Shown here piece by piece: positions 7,570-16,409 of a stretch of DNA of 22,157 nucleotides. The stretch covers positions 1-22,157 of IMG/VR virus record IMGVR_UViG_3300009152_000235; one strand, written 5' to 3'. The position numbers and the translations under genes were made by a program. This stretch comes from a virus. Under the pieces are notes generated by a model. It was not told the DNA's origin and made no database searches. It saw only the letters and a list, made by a program, of their open reading frames with translations. Position 1 is the stretch's first letter, and each line of letters starts with the position of its first letter.

Positions 7570-9538
7570 ATTCTTTGTATCTTTCTTTTTGCTCAGGAGT
7601 CGCTGCTTTAAGTTCGTAGTCTTTTAATTTTTCTTTTCCCCTAAGAATATAATTTATATAGTTTTCTTTTTGGTTTTTTGAGATTGCATTAAATTCATAC
7701 TCTGCTAATGAATATCCTATCTTAATTCTTCTATTTATATATTCGTCTATCTCATTTTGTGTCAAATGTATAAAGTCTTTAGTTTCTAATCTTTCTCCTT
7801 CATCACGTTTACTGTTAATATACGTTTTCTTTTGTTTAGAATTTCCATATTCTATAATCCAATCAGGTATGCTAATTTCTTTAGAAAGCAAATAATCAAT
7901 ATATCTCTCTTGGTCTTTTTTAGATGCTTTAGCAAGATTATTCGAATGTACTAATTCTTCGTATTGGTCTGTTTCTATTAATTTATTTATATATTTTTCA
8001 ATTTGTTTTTCGGTTAAGTCATATCGAGAACTACGTTTTCTTATCTCATGAATATGGTTTTCTATTATGTAATCTACTAAAATTTCCATATTTCTACCTG
8101 ATAAATTATCTGCCGTATCTTGATATATAGATTCATTATTTTTGTATAAATTAGATATATAGTTTAGGAATTGGTCTTCTGACATTAAACGTATTTCAAA
8201 ATTTGAAAAATGTTTTTTACCTTTCTCTAATACCCTTTCTATATAAAATTTTTGTTGCTTATCTGATAATTCTTGTAGATACGATTCAGGTATACTCATA
8301 AACTTTTTTGCTATTTGTTTATCTATATATCTATCTTTTTGTTCAGTGGTTGCTGCTTCAAATTCATAGTGATATATGCTACCTACATCATTTTCTAATT
8401 TGTAATCAATTATTTCATATTTTAATTCTTTATGTGCTAATTTAAATTCATAACCTTCTATATATTCCTCATTTTTTAAACGTCTTCTTATGTAAAATTT
8501 CTTTTGACTTTGTGTAGCAAATGAATATATTACCTTTGAAAGTCTTTTCTCCTCTTTATTCAATTCATCTATATAAATCTTTTTATTTTTTGATGGAAGA
8601 GATACAAATTCCATAGAAGTTAAACTATTCCCTTCCTTTACTTTATTTAATGCTCTTTTTTGTACAGTTTCTTTACTTTCTACAGAAGTTCTGTCACTAT
8701 CATTATATAAACATCCTAATCTGTCATAAACTCCTGAAATAGATTGAGTTTTTTCCATATACTCATCTACAATATCTATAAATTTTTCAGGATTTGGTAT
8801 AGAACCATAAGTTTTATACTCTGCATATAGTATTACATCTTTAGGATTTTCTGAATTTAAGTATGGTTTTATTAATATTCTTCCTAAAGGTTTTTTTAAA
8901 TTAGTGTCACTTAATGTAGTTAAGTAACATATTATAGAACCTTCTCGTATATCTGCCTTTATATAGTGTCTATTGCTTCCTTTAATAACATTCATACAAC
9001 TGTCCCAATAGGAGTCTCTACCTGTTGACATTCCTATGATATCATACTTAGCACTTGAAAATACTATCATCAAATCACTATCTTTCTTTGTAGCACCTTT
9101 GCTTTTTATAGCCGCATATTTATCCATTAAATCTTTTGCATCAGGTTCTTTTTTTGAAACTATGTTTAATGCTTTTCCTAATGATATTTCTCTATTGTTC
9201 TTGGTATCTAATGCTACTCCATCTTTGTAATCTTTTATAGAGAAGTTGTATGGTTCTAGTACAGCTTGTATTTCAAATTCAGTAGAGTCCTCCGCATATG
9301 GAAATGCTATTCTCCAACCACGCTTGTCTATTTGAAGAGCATTCGGTAATGATTTGAGTTTGCTGAATACTTCTTTGATTATTGATTCTGCTTCAGGACT
9401 TCTTTCTATAGTCATGTATTCTTTAGCTACTGAGTATGGAACTGCTTCAGTAAGTTTGACATAGTCATATGCTTCAGTGAGTACGTTTAGTATACTTTTT
9501 AAGTATATGTATGTATTTGTATGTTTAATCTTTATCAT
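7556..9538 (-). CDS. Tandem repeat paralogue B (660 aa), putative internal head protein
   Basis: Middle copy of the family. Its leader reads MIKIKHTNTYIYLKSILN and ends VLTE, with Ala23 after the predicted cut. The domain at ~33-300 matches paralogues A and C closely: YAEDSTEFEIQAVLE, SSAKYDIIGMSTGR (161-174), YWDSCMNVI (Cys181) and ILIKPYLN. About 13 repeats follow; they are the most diverged of the three arrays, and several units lose the YEFEAAT core (for example residues ~395-560), while the last unit returns to YELKAATPEQKERY. The start overlaps the end of paralogue C by 14 bases and its own end overlaps paralogue A by 14 bases. The alike junctions suggest that the duplicated unit ran from start to start. 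Function unknown; packaging in the head is inferred from the leader. Confidence 0.7.
   Translation of the reverse strand: MIKIKHTNTYIYLKSILNVLTEAYDYVKLTEAVPYSVAKEYMTIERSPEAESIIKEVFSKLKSLPNALQIDKRGWRIAFPYAEDSTEFEIQAVLEPYNFSIKDYKDGVALDTKNNREISLGKALNIVSKKEPDAKDLMDKYAAIKSKGATKKDSDLMIVFSSAKYDIIGMSTGRDSYWDSCMNVIKGSNRHYIKADIREGSIICYLTTLSDTNLKKPLGRILIKPYLNSENPKDVILYAEYKTYGSIPNPEKFIDIVDEYMEKTQSISGVYDRLGCLYNDSDRTSVESKETVQKRALNKVKEGNSLTSMEFVSLPSKNKKIYIDELNKEEKRLSKVIYSFATQSQKKFYIRRRLKNEEYIEGYEFKLAHKELKYEIIDYKLENDVGSIYHYEFEAATTEQKDRYIDKQIAKKFMSIPESYLQELSDKQQKFYIERVLEKGKKHFSNFEIRLMSEDQFLNYISNLYKNNESIYQDTADNLSGRNMEILVDYIIENHIHEIRKRSSRYDLTEKQIEKYINKLIETDQYEELVHSNNLAKASKKDQERYIDYLLSKEISIPDWIIEYGNSKQKKTYINSKRDEGERLETKDFIHLTQNEIDEYINRRIKIGYSLAEYEFNAISKNQKENYINYILRGKEKLKDYELKAATPEQKERYKEYAKD
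7559..8623 (-). repeat. About 13 diverged ~27-residue repeats (paralogue B)
   Basis: Beginning near MEFVSLPSKNKKIYIDEL and ending in YELKAATPEQKERYKEYAKD, this region keeps the ~27-residue period (recurring Y-I-D/N or Y-I-E/S every unit), but the side chains of the central units differ widely. This suggests older or relaxed repeats compared with those of paralogue A. Confidence 0.75.
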
Positions 9539-11612
9539 ATTCTTGGTATCTTTCTTTTTGTTCAGGAGTTGCTTCTATATATTCAAAAGAGTTTAATTGT
9601 TCCTTGTTATTTATTTTTTTTTCAATATACTTTTCTTTTTGTTCAGGAGTAGCATCTTTAAACATATCATAACTCAAAATCATATCATATTTTACTGAAT
9701 AATTTCTAATTATCCAATTAATATATTTTTCTTTTTGTTCTTTAGTTGCTATATTATATTCATAATTTCGTAATATTTTACTATCCTTCATTCTTAAATT
9801 AATATACTTTTCTTTTTTTTCAGCACTTATGAAATCCAAATCAGTTTCGCTAAGTCCCAAATAGCGTTCTGATTTAATATTAAAATATTCCTCCCATGTT
9901 TCTTTAGATAATACCATAAGTTCATTTTGATGTAAATAATTACCACTCCTGATAATTAACTTAACATATTTTATTTGTTGTTCTGTAGTAGCTATTAAAA
10001 GTTCATAGTCTTGTAATCTTTTATTACTGTCTATTAAATATTCAATATACTTTTCTTTTATATTTTGTGACATATACTTAACATATGAATCACTAGCTCT
10101 ATATCCGTTTTGTATATACCAATTAAAATGTTTTTCCTTTTGTTTTTCTGTTGCTATAGCAAATTCGTAGTCTTCTAAATTTGTACTATATATTATACTA
10201 TCAATATACTTTTCTTTTAAATTTTGTGACATATACTCAAATGAATACTTATTGAGTCTTTTTCCGTTTTTTATAACTACATTATAATATTTTTCTCGTT
10301 GCTCTTCTGTTGCTAACTCAAGTTCATCGTTTTGTAAAAAATTTCCATCTTCTATTTTTATATCCATATGTTTTCCTCTTTGCTCAGGAGTAGCTTGTTT
10401 ATATTCATAGTCTTCTAATTGTACCTTGTTATTTAATTTATAATCTATTATTTCTTTTTTTGAATCTTTAGGTGCTCCATTAAATAAAAAAGGATATATT
10501 CTCTCTTTATTTTTAATAAAAGTTTTTATAATATTTTTCTTTTGACTCTGTGATGCGTATGAATACTTAATGGGAATTATATAACCATACAACTCTAAAT
10601 TATTTTTAATAAAATCATCTATACTCTTTCTTTTTATTTCTAATGGAAGTGATACGAATTCTGAATCTTCTAGTTCTTCACCATTTTCAAACTTTTTTAA
10701 TGCTCTTGTTCTTATAGTTTCTTTCCCTTCTATGGTATCTCTTTCACTATCAGGATATAAACATCCTAATCTTTCATAGCTTCCCGACAACTTTTGTGTT
10801 TTTTCCATGTAGTCATCTACTTCATCCATAAATTTTTGAGGATTTGGTATAGAACCATAAGTTTTAAGTTCAGCATACAATACTACGTCTTTTTTATCTT
10901 CTGTGTTCAAATATGGTTTTACTAGAACTCTTCCTAATGCTCTTTGTAGGTTAGTATCACTGACTGTAGTCAAGTAACATATTATAGAACCTTCTTGTAT
11001 ATCTAGCTTTACATAACGACTATTGCTTCCTTTAATAACATTCATACAACTGTCCCAATCACCAAATTCAGGTAAGTTTCTACCTGTAGACATTCCCGCA
11101 ATGTCGTATTTAGCACTTGAAAATATAATCATCAAGTCCTCATCTTTCTTTGAAGCACCTTTACCTTTGATAGCTGCATACCTGTCTATTAATTCTTTAG
11201 CATCAGGTTCTTTTTTTGAAACTATATTGAGTGCTTTCCCCAATGATATTTCTCTATTGTTCTTGGTATCTAATGCTACTCCATCTTTGTAATCTTTTAT
11301 AGAAAAGTTGTATGGTTCTAGTACAGCTTGTATTTCAAATTCAGTGGAATCTTCTGCATATGGAAATGCTATTCTGTATCCACGCTTGTCTATTTGACGT
11401 GCATTTGGTAATGATTTGAGTTTACTAAATACTTCTTTTATTCTTGTTTCTGCTTCAGGACTTCTTTCTATTTCAAGATATTCTTTAGCTACTGAATATG
11501 GAACTGCTTCAGTAAGTTTAACATAGTCATATGCTTCGGTAAGTATGCTTATTATAGAATGTATTCTTAAATCTGTACTATTTCTTAAATTTTTGGTATA
11601 GGAAACTTTCAT
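9525..11612 (-). CDS. Tandem repeat paralogue C (695 aa), putative internal head protein
   Basis: First-transcribed and longest copy. The first 24 residues (MKVSYTKNLRNSTDLRIHSI...) are unlike the A and B leaders, yet the sequence then joins the invariant ILTEAYDYVKLTEAVPYSVA. A variable leader before a fixed (I/L)xE-A site is what a removable targeting peptide would look like. The conserved domain carries a small insertion (NLPEFG, 179-184) in the loop between MSTGR and WDSCM (Cys189). About 14 repeats follow from residue ~314, ending YIEATPEQKERYQEYDKD. The start at 11612 is preceded by TATAAAAGAATATATAA, without a Shine-Dalgarno, in the longest intergenic gap of the window. That gap may carry a promoter for the triplet. 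Enzymatic function of the conserved domain cannot be named from sequence. Confidence 0.7.
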   Translation of the reverse strand: MKVSYTKNLRNSTDLRIHSIISILTEAYDYVKLTEAVPYSVAKEYLEIERSPEAETRIKEVFSKLKSLPNARQIDKRGYRIAFPYAEDSTEFEIQAVLEPYNFSIKDYKDGVALDTKNNREISLGKALNIVSKKEPDAKELIDRYAAIKGKGASKKDEDLMIIFSSAKYDIAGMSTGRNLPEFGDWDSCMNVIKGSNSRYVKLDIQEGSIICYLTTVSDTNLQRALGRVLVKPYLNTEDKKDVVLYAELKTYGSIPNPQKFMDEVDDYMEKTQKLSGSYERLGCLYPDSERDTIEGKETIRTRALKKFENGEELEDSEFVSLPLEIKRKSIDDFIKNNLELYGYIIPIKYSYASQSQKKNIIKTFIKNKERIYPFLFNGAPKDSKKEIIDYKLNNKVQLEDYEYKQATPEQRGKHMDIKIEDGNFLQNDELELATEEQREKYYNVVIKNGKRLNKYSFEYMSQNLKEKYIDSIIYSTNLEDYEFAIATEKQKEKHFNWYIQNGYRASDSYVKYMSQNIKEKYIEYLIDSNKRLQDYELLIATTEQQIKYVKLIIRSGNYLHQNELMVLSKETWEEYFNIKSERYLGLSETDLDFISAEKKEKYINLRMKDSKILRNYEYNIATKEQKEKYINWIIRNYSVKYDMILSYDMFKDATPEQKEKYIEKKINNKEQLNSFEYIEATPEQKERYQEYDKD
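9528..10673 (-). repeat. About 14 degenerate ~27-residue repeats (paralogue C)
   Basis: Units include YEYKQATPEQRGKHMD, DELELATEEQREKYYN, YEFAIATEKQKEKHFN and YEYNIATKEQKEKYIN. They alternate with a second flavour containing MSQNLKEKYIDSII or MSQNIKEKYIEYLI. The two near-identical MSQN units are three repeats or fewer apart, suggesting internal duplication of a multi-repeat block. Confidence 0.8.
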
Positions 11613-11673
11613 TTATATATTCTTTTATATAAATATAGTGTATATTGAGTATATATTCTTATTAGTGTTGTAT
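11613..11673 (-). promoter_or_regulatory. Longest intergenic gap; possible promoter for the paralogue triplet
   Basis: These 61 bases between the LamG-protein stop and the start of paralogue C are almost pure A/T. They contain an 11-base direct repeat (tatatattctt on the plus strand at 11614-11624 and 11650-11660) and a loose AATATA...TATATT inverted pair. No clear T4 late box (TATAAATA) occurs in the coding orientation, and no strong terminator hairpin with a T-run is seen. Called only because it is the largest gap in a tightly packed run. Confidence 0.25.
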
Positions 11674-13347
11674 TTAGTAGTCCATACGAATAATAACATT
11701 CATATCTACGTCATCTCTCATCTTAAGAGGTCTTCCAAATTTAGCAACAGCTACTAATTCAAAATTTTTATTGTATAATCCTATGGTTGTCGCATAGGGT
11801 GCTAATGAACCTGTAAAATCATTTAGATATAAATTTGATTTTGGACTTTGTATAGATGTTGGATTCATTGTCTTATTAAATGAACCTGCTTTAATTCTAA
11901 CTAAAGTCTCATATTCATATATAGTATATCTATTTTTATAAGTAAGATTCCATTGATTATTTTTTAAAATATTATGATACTTTTTTATAGGGGATGTTAT
12001 GACTACTTCACCTCTTCTATAATACACATTACCTACATTAGTAGTTTGATATGCTAATATGTTTGATGAATTAGCTAATGATTGTGATATCTCAGTATTT
12101 GACGCAGCCTTGCTGTAAAATCTAAATTCATCTATAGAACCTGAATATTGTTTCGTTCCATTTCTATCTTCTGCACCTATTATTATTGTATTAGCATTGA
12201 TAGGTTCATTATTTAGGTCTGAACCTGATGATTGTAGTATGCCATCTACATATAATCTTAATATTTTACTATTTTTAGTTACACAAACATGATGGAATGC
12301 TCCATCATTAATGGTTGAATTACTTGTTAATGATGCTGTTTTAATACCATCAGACCTTCTAAATAATAATTTTCCTTTATTTCCACCTGCTGTCTGATTA
12401 TATATTGATATATCATATGGATAATATTCTACAGGCATATATGTCACACTCGAACTTACATAGTTTCTCTTGTATGAATATCCTGTATCTGATATTGTAT
12501 CAAATTCACCTGATTGGAGTATATTGCTATATCTTTTTTTAGTTAGTATAGAATTTATATTAGAAGTTACATTACTTTGACTTATTGGTGCTTTTGTCCA
12601 AAAACTTATTGTAAAATTCTCTTCTAATTCATACGATAGTTGTTCAAAATGTGGTATTTCAACATAACTTGTACCTATAAAATCAATTTTAGCTCCGCTT
12701 CCCGTATTATTTATACGTATTCCACTACTTAACCCTACATTATGAACCTTATAACCAACAGAATCACCTATTGTATTCGATTCAAATAGAGAACTTTTTG
12801 ATATTCCTGTTCCAAAACCTCTTTTTGTATGTTTATATAAATCTTGAAATCCTAGATAAGCATCTAAATAATTTTTATCTACTATACTCGATGAATTTAT
12901 ACTGTAATCATATATATTGTTATGAAAATCATCTTTTAAAGATACATTAGAACTTACTAAGTTAATAGTACCTTTCTTGAATCCATCCCCCATATCTAAA
13001 TAAGGAGCAGATACTATACTTGCCGTAAGATATAATCTTTTTTCAGTATATCTCTTTGAATTACCTTCCCAAGATTCATAGGAATCATAAGCATTTCGAT
13101 AATACATATGATTAGTAACTCTCCAATTTAAATAGTTATATGAACCATCAGAACTTGTAGGTGCATTTCTTACATCACTCTTTGATGAACTTATTGGTAG
13201 TGAGTCCTTATAATAGTTAGCTATTTTATATGAATATCCTAAAGATTCTAATTTATTAGAATTTATAGAATATGTCTTATTTGCTTCATATGGAAGTACA
13301 GCATAATCTGACTTCTTAATTTTTTCAAATACCGAAAGTTCATACAT
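11674..13347 (-). CDS. Virion structural protein with LamG/concanavalin-like domain
   Basis: 557 residues. The N-terminal ~220 residues are beta-rich and of no recognised family. Residues ~225-426 form a LamG-type jelly roll: YVEIPHF at 228-234, FTISFWTKAP (245-254), FHHVCVTKNSKILRLYVDG (351-369) and YSGSIDEFRFYSKA (401-414), the usual order of the Laminin_G_3 fold. The last ~80 residues, with YATTIGLYNKNFELVAVAKF (518-537), are shared with the two upstream proteins and look like a common virion attachment or assembly module. Probable role: sugar or surface binding on the tail or capsid. It begins 4 bases after the stop of the 1015-residue gene. The leader AAAATTAAAGTTCTAAGAAT has no Shine-Dalgarno. 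Confidence 0.75.
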   Translation of the reverse strand: MYELSVFEKIKKSDYAVLPYEANKTYSINSNKLESLGYSYKIANYYKDSLPISSSKSDVRNAPTSSDGSYNYLNWRVTNHMYYRNAYDSYESWEGNSKRYTEKRLYLTASIVSAPYLDMGDGFKKGTINLVSSNVSLKDDFHNNIYDYSINSSSIVDKNYLDAYLGFQDLYKHTKRGFGTGISKSSLFESNTIGDSVGYKVHNVGLSSGIRINNTGSGAKIDFIGTSYVEIPHFEQLSYELEENFTISFWTKAPISQSNVTSNINSILTKKRYSNILQSGEFDTISDTGYSYKRNYVSSSVTYMPVEYYPYDISIYNQTAGGNKGKLLFRRSDGIKTASLTSNSTINDGAFHHVCVTKNSKILRLYVDGILQSSGSDLNNEPINANTIIIGAEDRNGTKQYSGSIDEFRFYSKAASNTEISQSLANSSNILAYQTTNVGNVYYRRGEVVITSPIKKYHNILKNNQWNLTYKNRYTIYEYETLVRIKAGSFNKTMNPTSIQSPKSNLYLNDFTGSLAPYATTIGLYNKNFELVAVAKFGRPLKMRDDVDMNVIIRMDY

Positions 13348-13351
13348 ATTC

Positions 13352-16300
13352 TTAGAACTTTAATTTTACAGTAAACATTACTTCTTCAGTAAAATTGTTT
13401 AACTCAGCTTTACTAACTTTTCCTACAGCAACCAAATTTCTATTCTCATCATACAATCCTATAGTAGTTATGTATGTTGTTGGTCTATCTATAAATGTAT
13501 TACTTAATACAGCCGTGTTATCCAAAACTTCGGGAGCTACGCTAACATCATTAGGAACTCCATACTGCAAATATTGTAATCCATCTGTATTATATATACT
13601 TGGATTGTTACTAAAATTAAATTCTTTATTCTTAACATGTAAATAATAGTAATATGTTAGCTCCTCTTCAGTTGCTCTTGCTTTCATACCTAACTTATCA
13701 CCACTTATATCAGTATACAATGCAGCACCTGATACAGCTGTAAACAGTTTTAATTGGTTTTTACCATCAATTTCTCTACTTGTTACTGTTCCAAATGATG
13801 CAGATACATCAAGTTTATTAGCATCAAGTAATACAACTCCTAAACTAGGATATAATTTGCCATAATAATGTGGAGAACTAGTATTATATACTCCATCCTC
13901 TATAGAACCTGATACAATATTATATTCTAATGGTGCTGATGGTACTGCTTTCTGAGGATTATCATTTATTTTATAGTCAGATATCAATCTTAATACTCTG
14001 CCTCTTCCCCCCAATCTAACATTAGACCCCGTATGATATCTCATATTAGAACTTGCAATGAATTGAGAGCCTGATAAGTGGGCTATATTCAATTCTAAGG
14101 CATTATAATCAGCTCTAGTATCTCTTCTATCCTTTTGATATGAAACAACGTAGAAATGCTTTGTAGGCGTTCCTGATAGATTTAATCTATCTTGACCGTT
14201 TCCTACTATAATGTTCTTGTACTGCCCATATATGGCTCTTGTAGGAGTATCGTTATACTGACCTCCCTCATCATTTGAACCTGAGCCTTCACTATGTCCA
14301 TAAGCTACACTGAATTGTATAGATGATGTAGCATATCTTGTACGTTCATGGTATATATGAGTGTAGTGATTATCTATTGAATCTGATATACTTGATTTAT
14401 AAAATGAAACCATATTTGCTATACCATTTGAAAACATACCTTTGGTTATTACCGAGTTATATTTCATTTGGTCTACAGAATCTATTTTCTTTAGCCAATA
14501 ATTTGTTGGTAATGCTACTCCTGTATATGTAACATCAATTTCAGTATTAGTACATATGTTAATTGATATCTTTCTCTCTTTAGGAGTTACGAATATCATC
14601 CCCGCAACTTTTATAGGTTCAAAATACAAGGTATAATCACCTGTATCTAAACTATAATTGTTTATAGAACCCTCTCCAATTTGTCCTACATTGGTAATAT
14701 ATACTTTAGGTTTGATATTTAAACCTGCTATATTCGGTGCAAGATTAACTCTTACTGATAAAAGTCCTTTTATTTTTGAAAATGAAGGATAAAAATAACT
14801 CTCAAATAAAGTTTGAGAACTTGATACTGTAAATGTGTAACTACTTGGACTTCCATCACTAAATGTAAAATATGGGTGACTTGGTTTATTAAATACTACA
14901 GTATGAGATGTACCAACAACTAATGTTGCAGTTGCTTGACCTGAACCTATTGATACTCCATCAAGTATTATATTCCCTAGAATTAAAGAACCTAACATAG
15001 GGTCTAATGACCTTCCACATTTATTTCTAATAATCTCAGCTAAGTCATCAGCAATAACTGACAAAAATGTTATAGAAACCGTACCATCTACGGGTGGGGG
15101 TGTAGGTGGAAGTGTAGGTGGGTCTATAGTTTCAATTATAACGCCTTCCGAAGGACATCCATATTGTCCTGCTAATGGTCTTAGATTTGGATTGAAATTT
15201 TTAGGTCTAATACCAAATCTTTTATCAGCACCGTCAACAAAATAATAATATGCTGTGGTAGGTGATATTCGCAAAGATGTATCTACATACCTCTGTGCCT
15301 CATCCCCTCGTATTTGTGTATAAACTTCTGCACCTAAACTACTATCTTTTGTACATTCTCTTAATAAAAAATATTGGTCATTACTAGGTGCAGGGTCTAC
15401 AGGATTTATTAAATCTGTCCTATCCTCAGTATTAGTTGGACAATTGAATAGACCTGCTAACGGTATATATGTAGAATCATATTGAGAAGGTGGAGTACTA
15501 GTAGATATACTTCTACCTGAAAATGTATATATAGGTCTACCTAATGAAAGTCTAGTGGTATTACTAAATCTTTGATTACGTGATGCGTTAGTAGTTGTAT
15601 ACTTTATATCACTTCCATTACAATTTACTAATTCATAGTAAGTTGTTTTAATTTCTTCAGTTCCACCACCGCCACCCGTAGAACCACCGCCACCGCTACC
15701 GCCATCTTTATCTGCTGTACAGTTTTGTCTTCCAAAAACTTTCTGTATGCTTCCATTGAAAAAATTAGGAACATCTGAAAGGTCTCTTACACTACCTGTA
15801 TAAACATAGAATTGATTAGTTATAGGGTCTATGTAAGTTTGGTTAGGTGTGTCAGGTCTAATCGTAGTAAACGCATAACCACCATTACATCCATTTAATT
15901 CATAGTATCTTACAGTTACAGGTATCGGAGTAGGTGTTGGAACGGGAGCACAATCAAAACTATTTGTACAACTTTTACCTGAAGATACTATCGATGCATT
16001 TGAATTACTTGAAGGTGTTGTGCCGTTTCTAACACATATACTTCTTGTCTGACTATAAAATACACTAATAGTTGTAACTGAACCTGAGCATGATACATAA
16101 GATACTACAGCTTCGTTACTTTCTAAATCATCATTTGTTATACTATAACACTGACATCCTGAACCTAATATAGGTAAAGGTGTTGGTGTAGGAGTTGGAT
16201 TAAAACCTCTACTTACACCTCCCCCACCTTCAGGAGCTTGACTATCTTCATTATTGTTGGAAGAACCTCCTAATAAATATGCATTTAAATCTGCCCTAAA

Positions 16301-16399
16301 TTGAACCCTATCGCCTTCATTAGGAAATAATTGTTGCAAGTATCTTTCTCGAAGTGATTCGGGAAGTGCTAAATAATTTTCAAATAATATAGGATTCAT
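13352..16399 (-). CDS. Multidomain virion protein with Cys-bounded modules and paralogous C-terminal region
   Basis: 1015 residues. After a short helical start (ENYLALPESLRERYLQQL), the N-terminal 420 residues hold cysteine-bounded modules at about 82-150, 165-227, 254-320 and 343-415. The last three open with YYEL- or YFLL-type strands, then Cys, and close with NC or GC. Linkers are Pro/Thr-rich (PTPTPTPLP, PVPTPTPIP, PPTLPPTPPP) or Gly-rich (232-248). Residues ~438-630 look like two beta-sandwich domains. From ~650 to the end it matches the 360-residue neighbour: MFSNGIANMVSFY, FSVAYGHSEGSGS, LSGSQFI, TGSNVRLG and TTIGLYDENRNLVAVGK. The repeated modules with flexible linkers resemble a surface-exposed adhesin grafted on a virion-anchoring part. 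No signal peptide or membrane segment is seen. Confidence 0.75.
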   Translation of the reverse strand: MNPILFENYLALPESLRERYLQQLFPNEGDRVQFRADLNAYLLGGSSNNNEDSQAPEGGGGVSRGFNPTPTPTPLPILGSGCQCYSITNDDLESNEAVVSYVSCSGSVTTISVFYSQTRSICVRNGTTPSSNSNASIVSSGKSCTNSFDCAPVPTPTPIPVTVRYYELNGCNGGYAFTTIRPDTPNQTYIDPITNQFYVYTGSVRDLSDVPNFFNGSIQKVFGRQNCTADKDGGSGGGGSTGGGGGTEEIKTTYYELVNCNGSDIKYTTTNASRNQRFSNTTRLSLGRPIYTFSGRSISTSTPPSQYDSTYIPLAGLFNCPTNTEDRTDLINPVDPAPSNDQYFLLRECTKDSSLGAEVYTQIRGDEAQRYVDTSLRISPTTAYYYFVDGADKRFGIRPKNFNPNLRPLAGQYGCPSEGVIIETIDPPTLPPTPPPVDGTVSITFLSVIADDLAEIIRNKCGRSLDPMLGSLILGNIILDGVSIGSGQATATLVVGTSHTVVFNKPSHPYFTFSDGSPSSYTFTVSSSQTLFESYFYPSFSKIKGLLSVRVNLAPNIAGLNIKPKVYITNVGQIGEGSINNYSLDTGDYTLYFEPIKVAGMIFVTPKERKISINICTNTEIDVTYTGVALPTNYWLKKIDSVDQMKYNSVITKGMFSNGIANMVSFYKSSISDSIDNHYTHIYHERTRYATSSIQFSVAYGHSEGSGSNDEGGQYNDTPTRAIYGQYKNIIVGNGQDRLNLSGTPTKHFYVVSYQKDRRDTRADYNALELNIAHLSGSQFIASSNMRYHTGSNVRLGGRGRVLRLISDYKINDNPQKAVPSAPLEYNIVSGSIEDGVYNTSSPHYYGKLYPSLGVVLLDANKLDVSASFGTVTSREIDGKNQLKLFTAVSGAALYTDISGDKLGMKARATEEELTYYYYLHVKNKEFNFSNNPSIYNTDGLQYLQYGVPNDVSVAPEVLDNTAVLSNTFIDRPTTYITTIGLYDENRNLVAVGKVSKAELNNFTEEVMFTVKLKF
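15155..15907 (-). repeat. Three related Cys-bounded modules (YYEL...NC type)
   Basis: Residues 165-227, 254-320 and 343-415 of the 1015-residue protein each start with Y-Y-E-L or Y-F-L-L followed within a few residues by Cys, and end with Cys about 60-70 residues later. The last two share P-L-A-G-x-(F/Y)-x-C-P before the linker. An interior Y-x-F/Y strand followed by a variable loop is common to all three. I recognise no named family. Confidence 0.65.
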
Positions 16400-16409
16400 T
16401 TAGTATTTT

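Noticed and set aside
11023-11292. Plus-strand open frames at 11023-11292 and 9036-9230 with similar proteins
   Set aside because: They resemble each other only because they are antisense to the same conserved domain of paralogues C and B.
11628-11635. TATAAATA, identical to the T4 late promoter box
   Set aside because: It lies on the plus strand, pointing away from paralogue C, and chance matches are common in such A/T-rich DNA.
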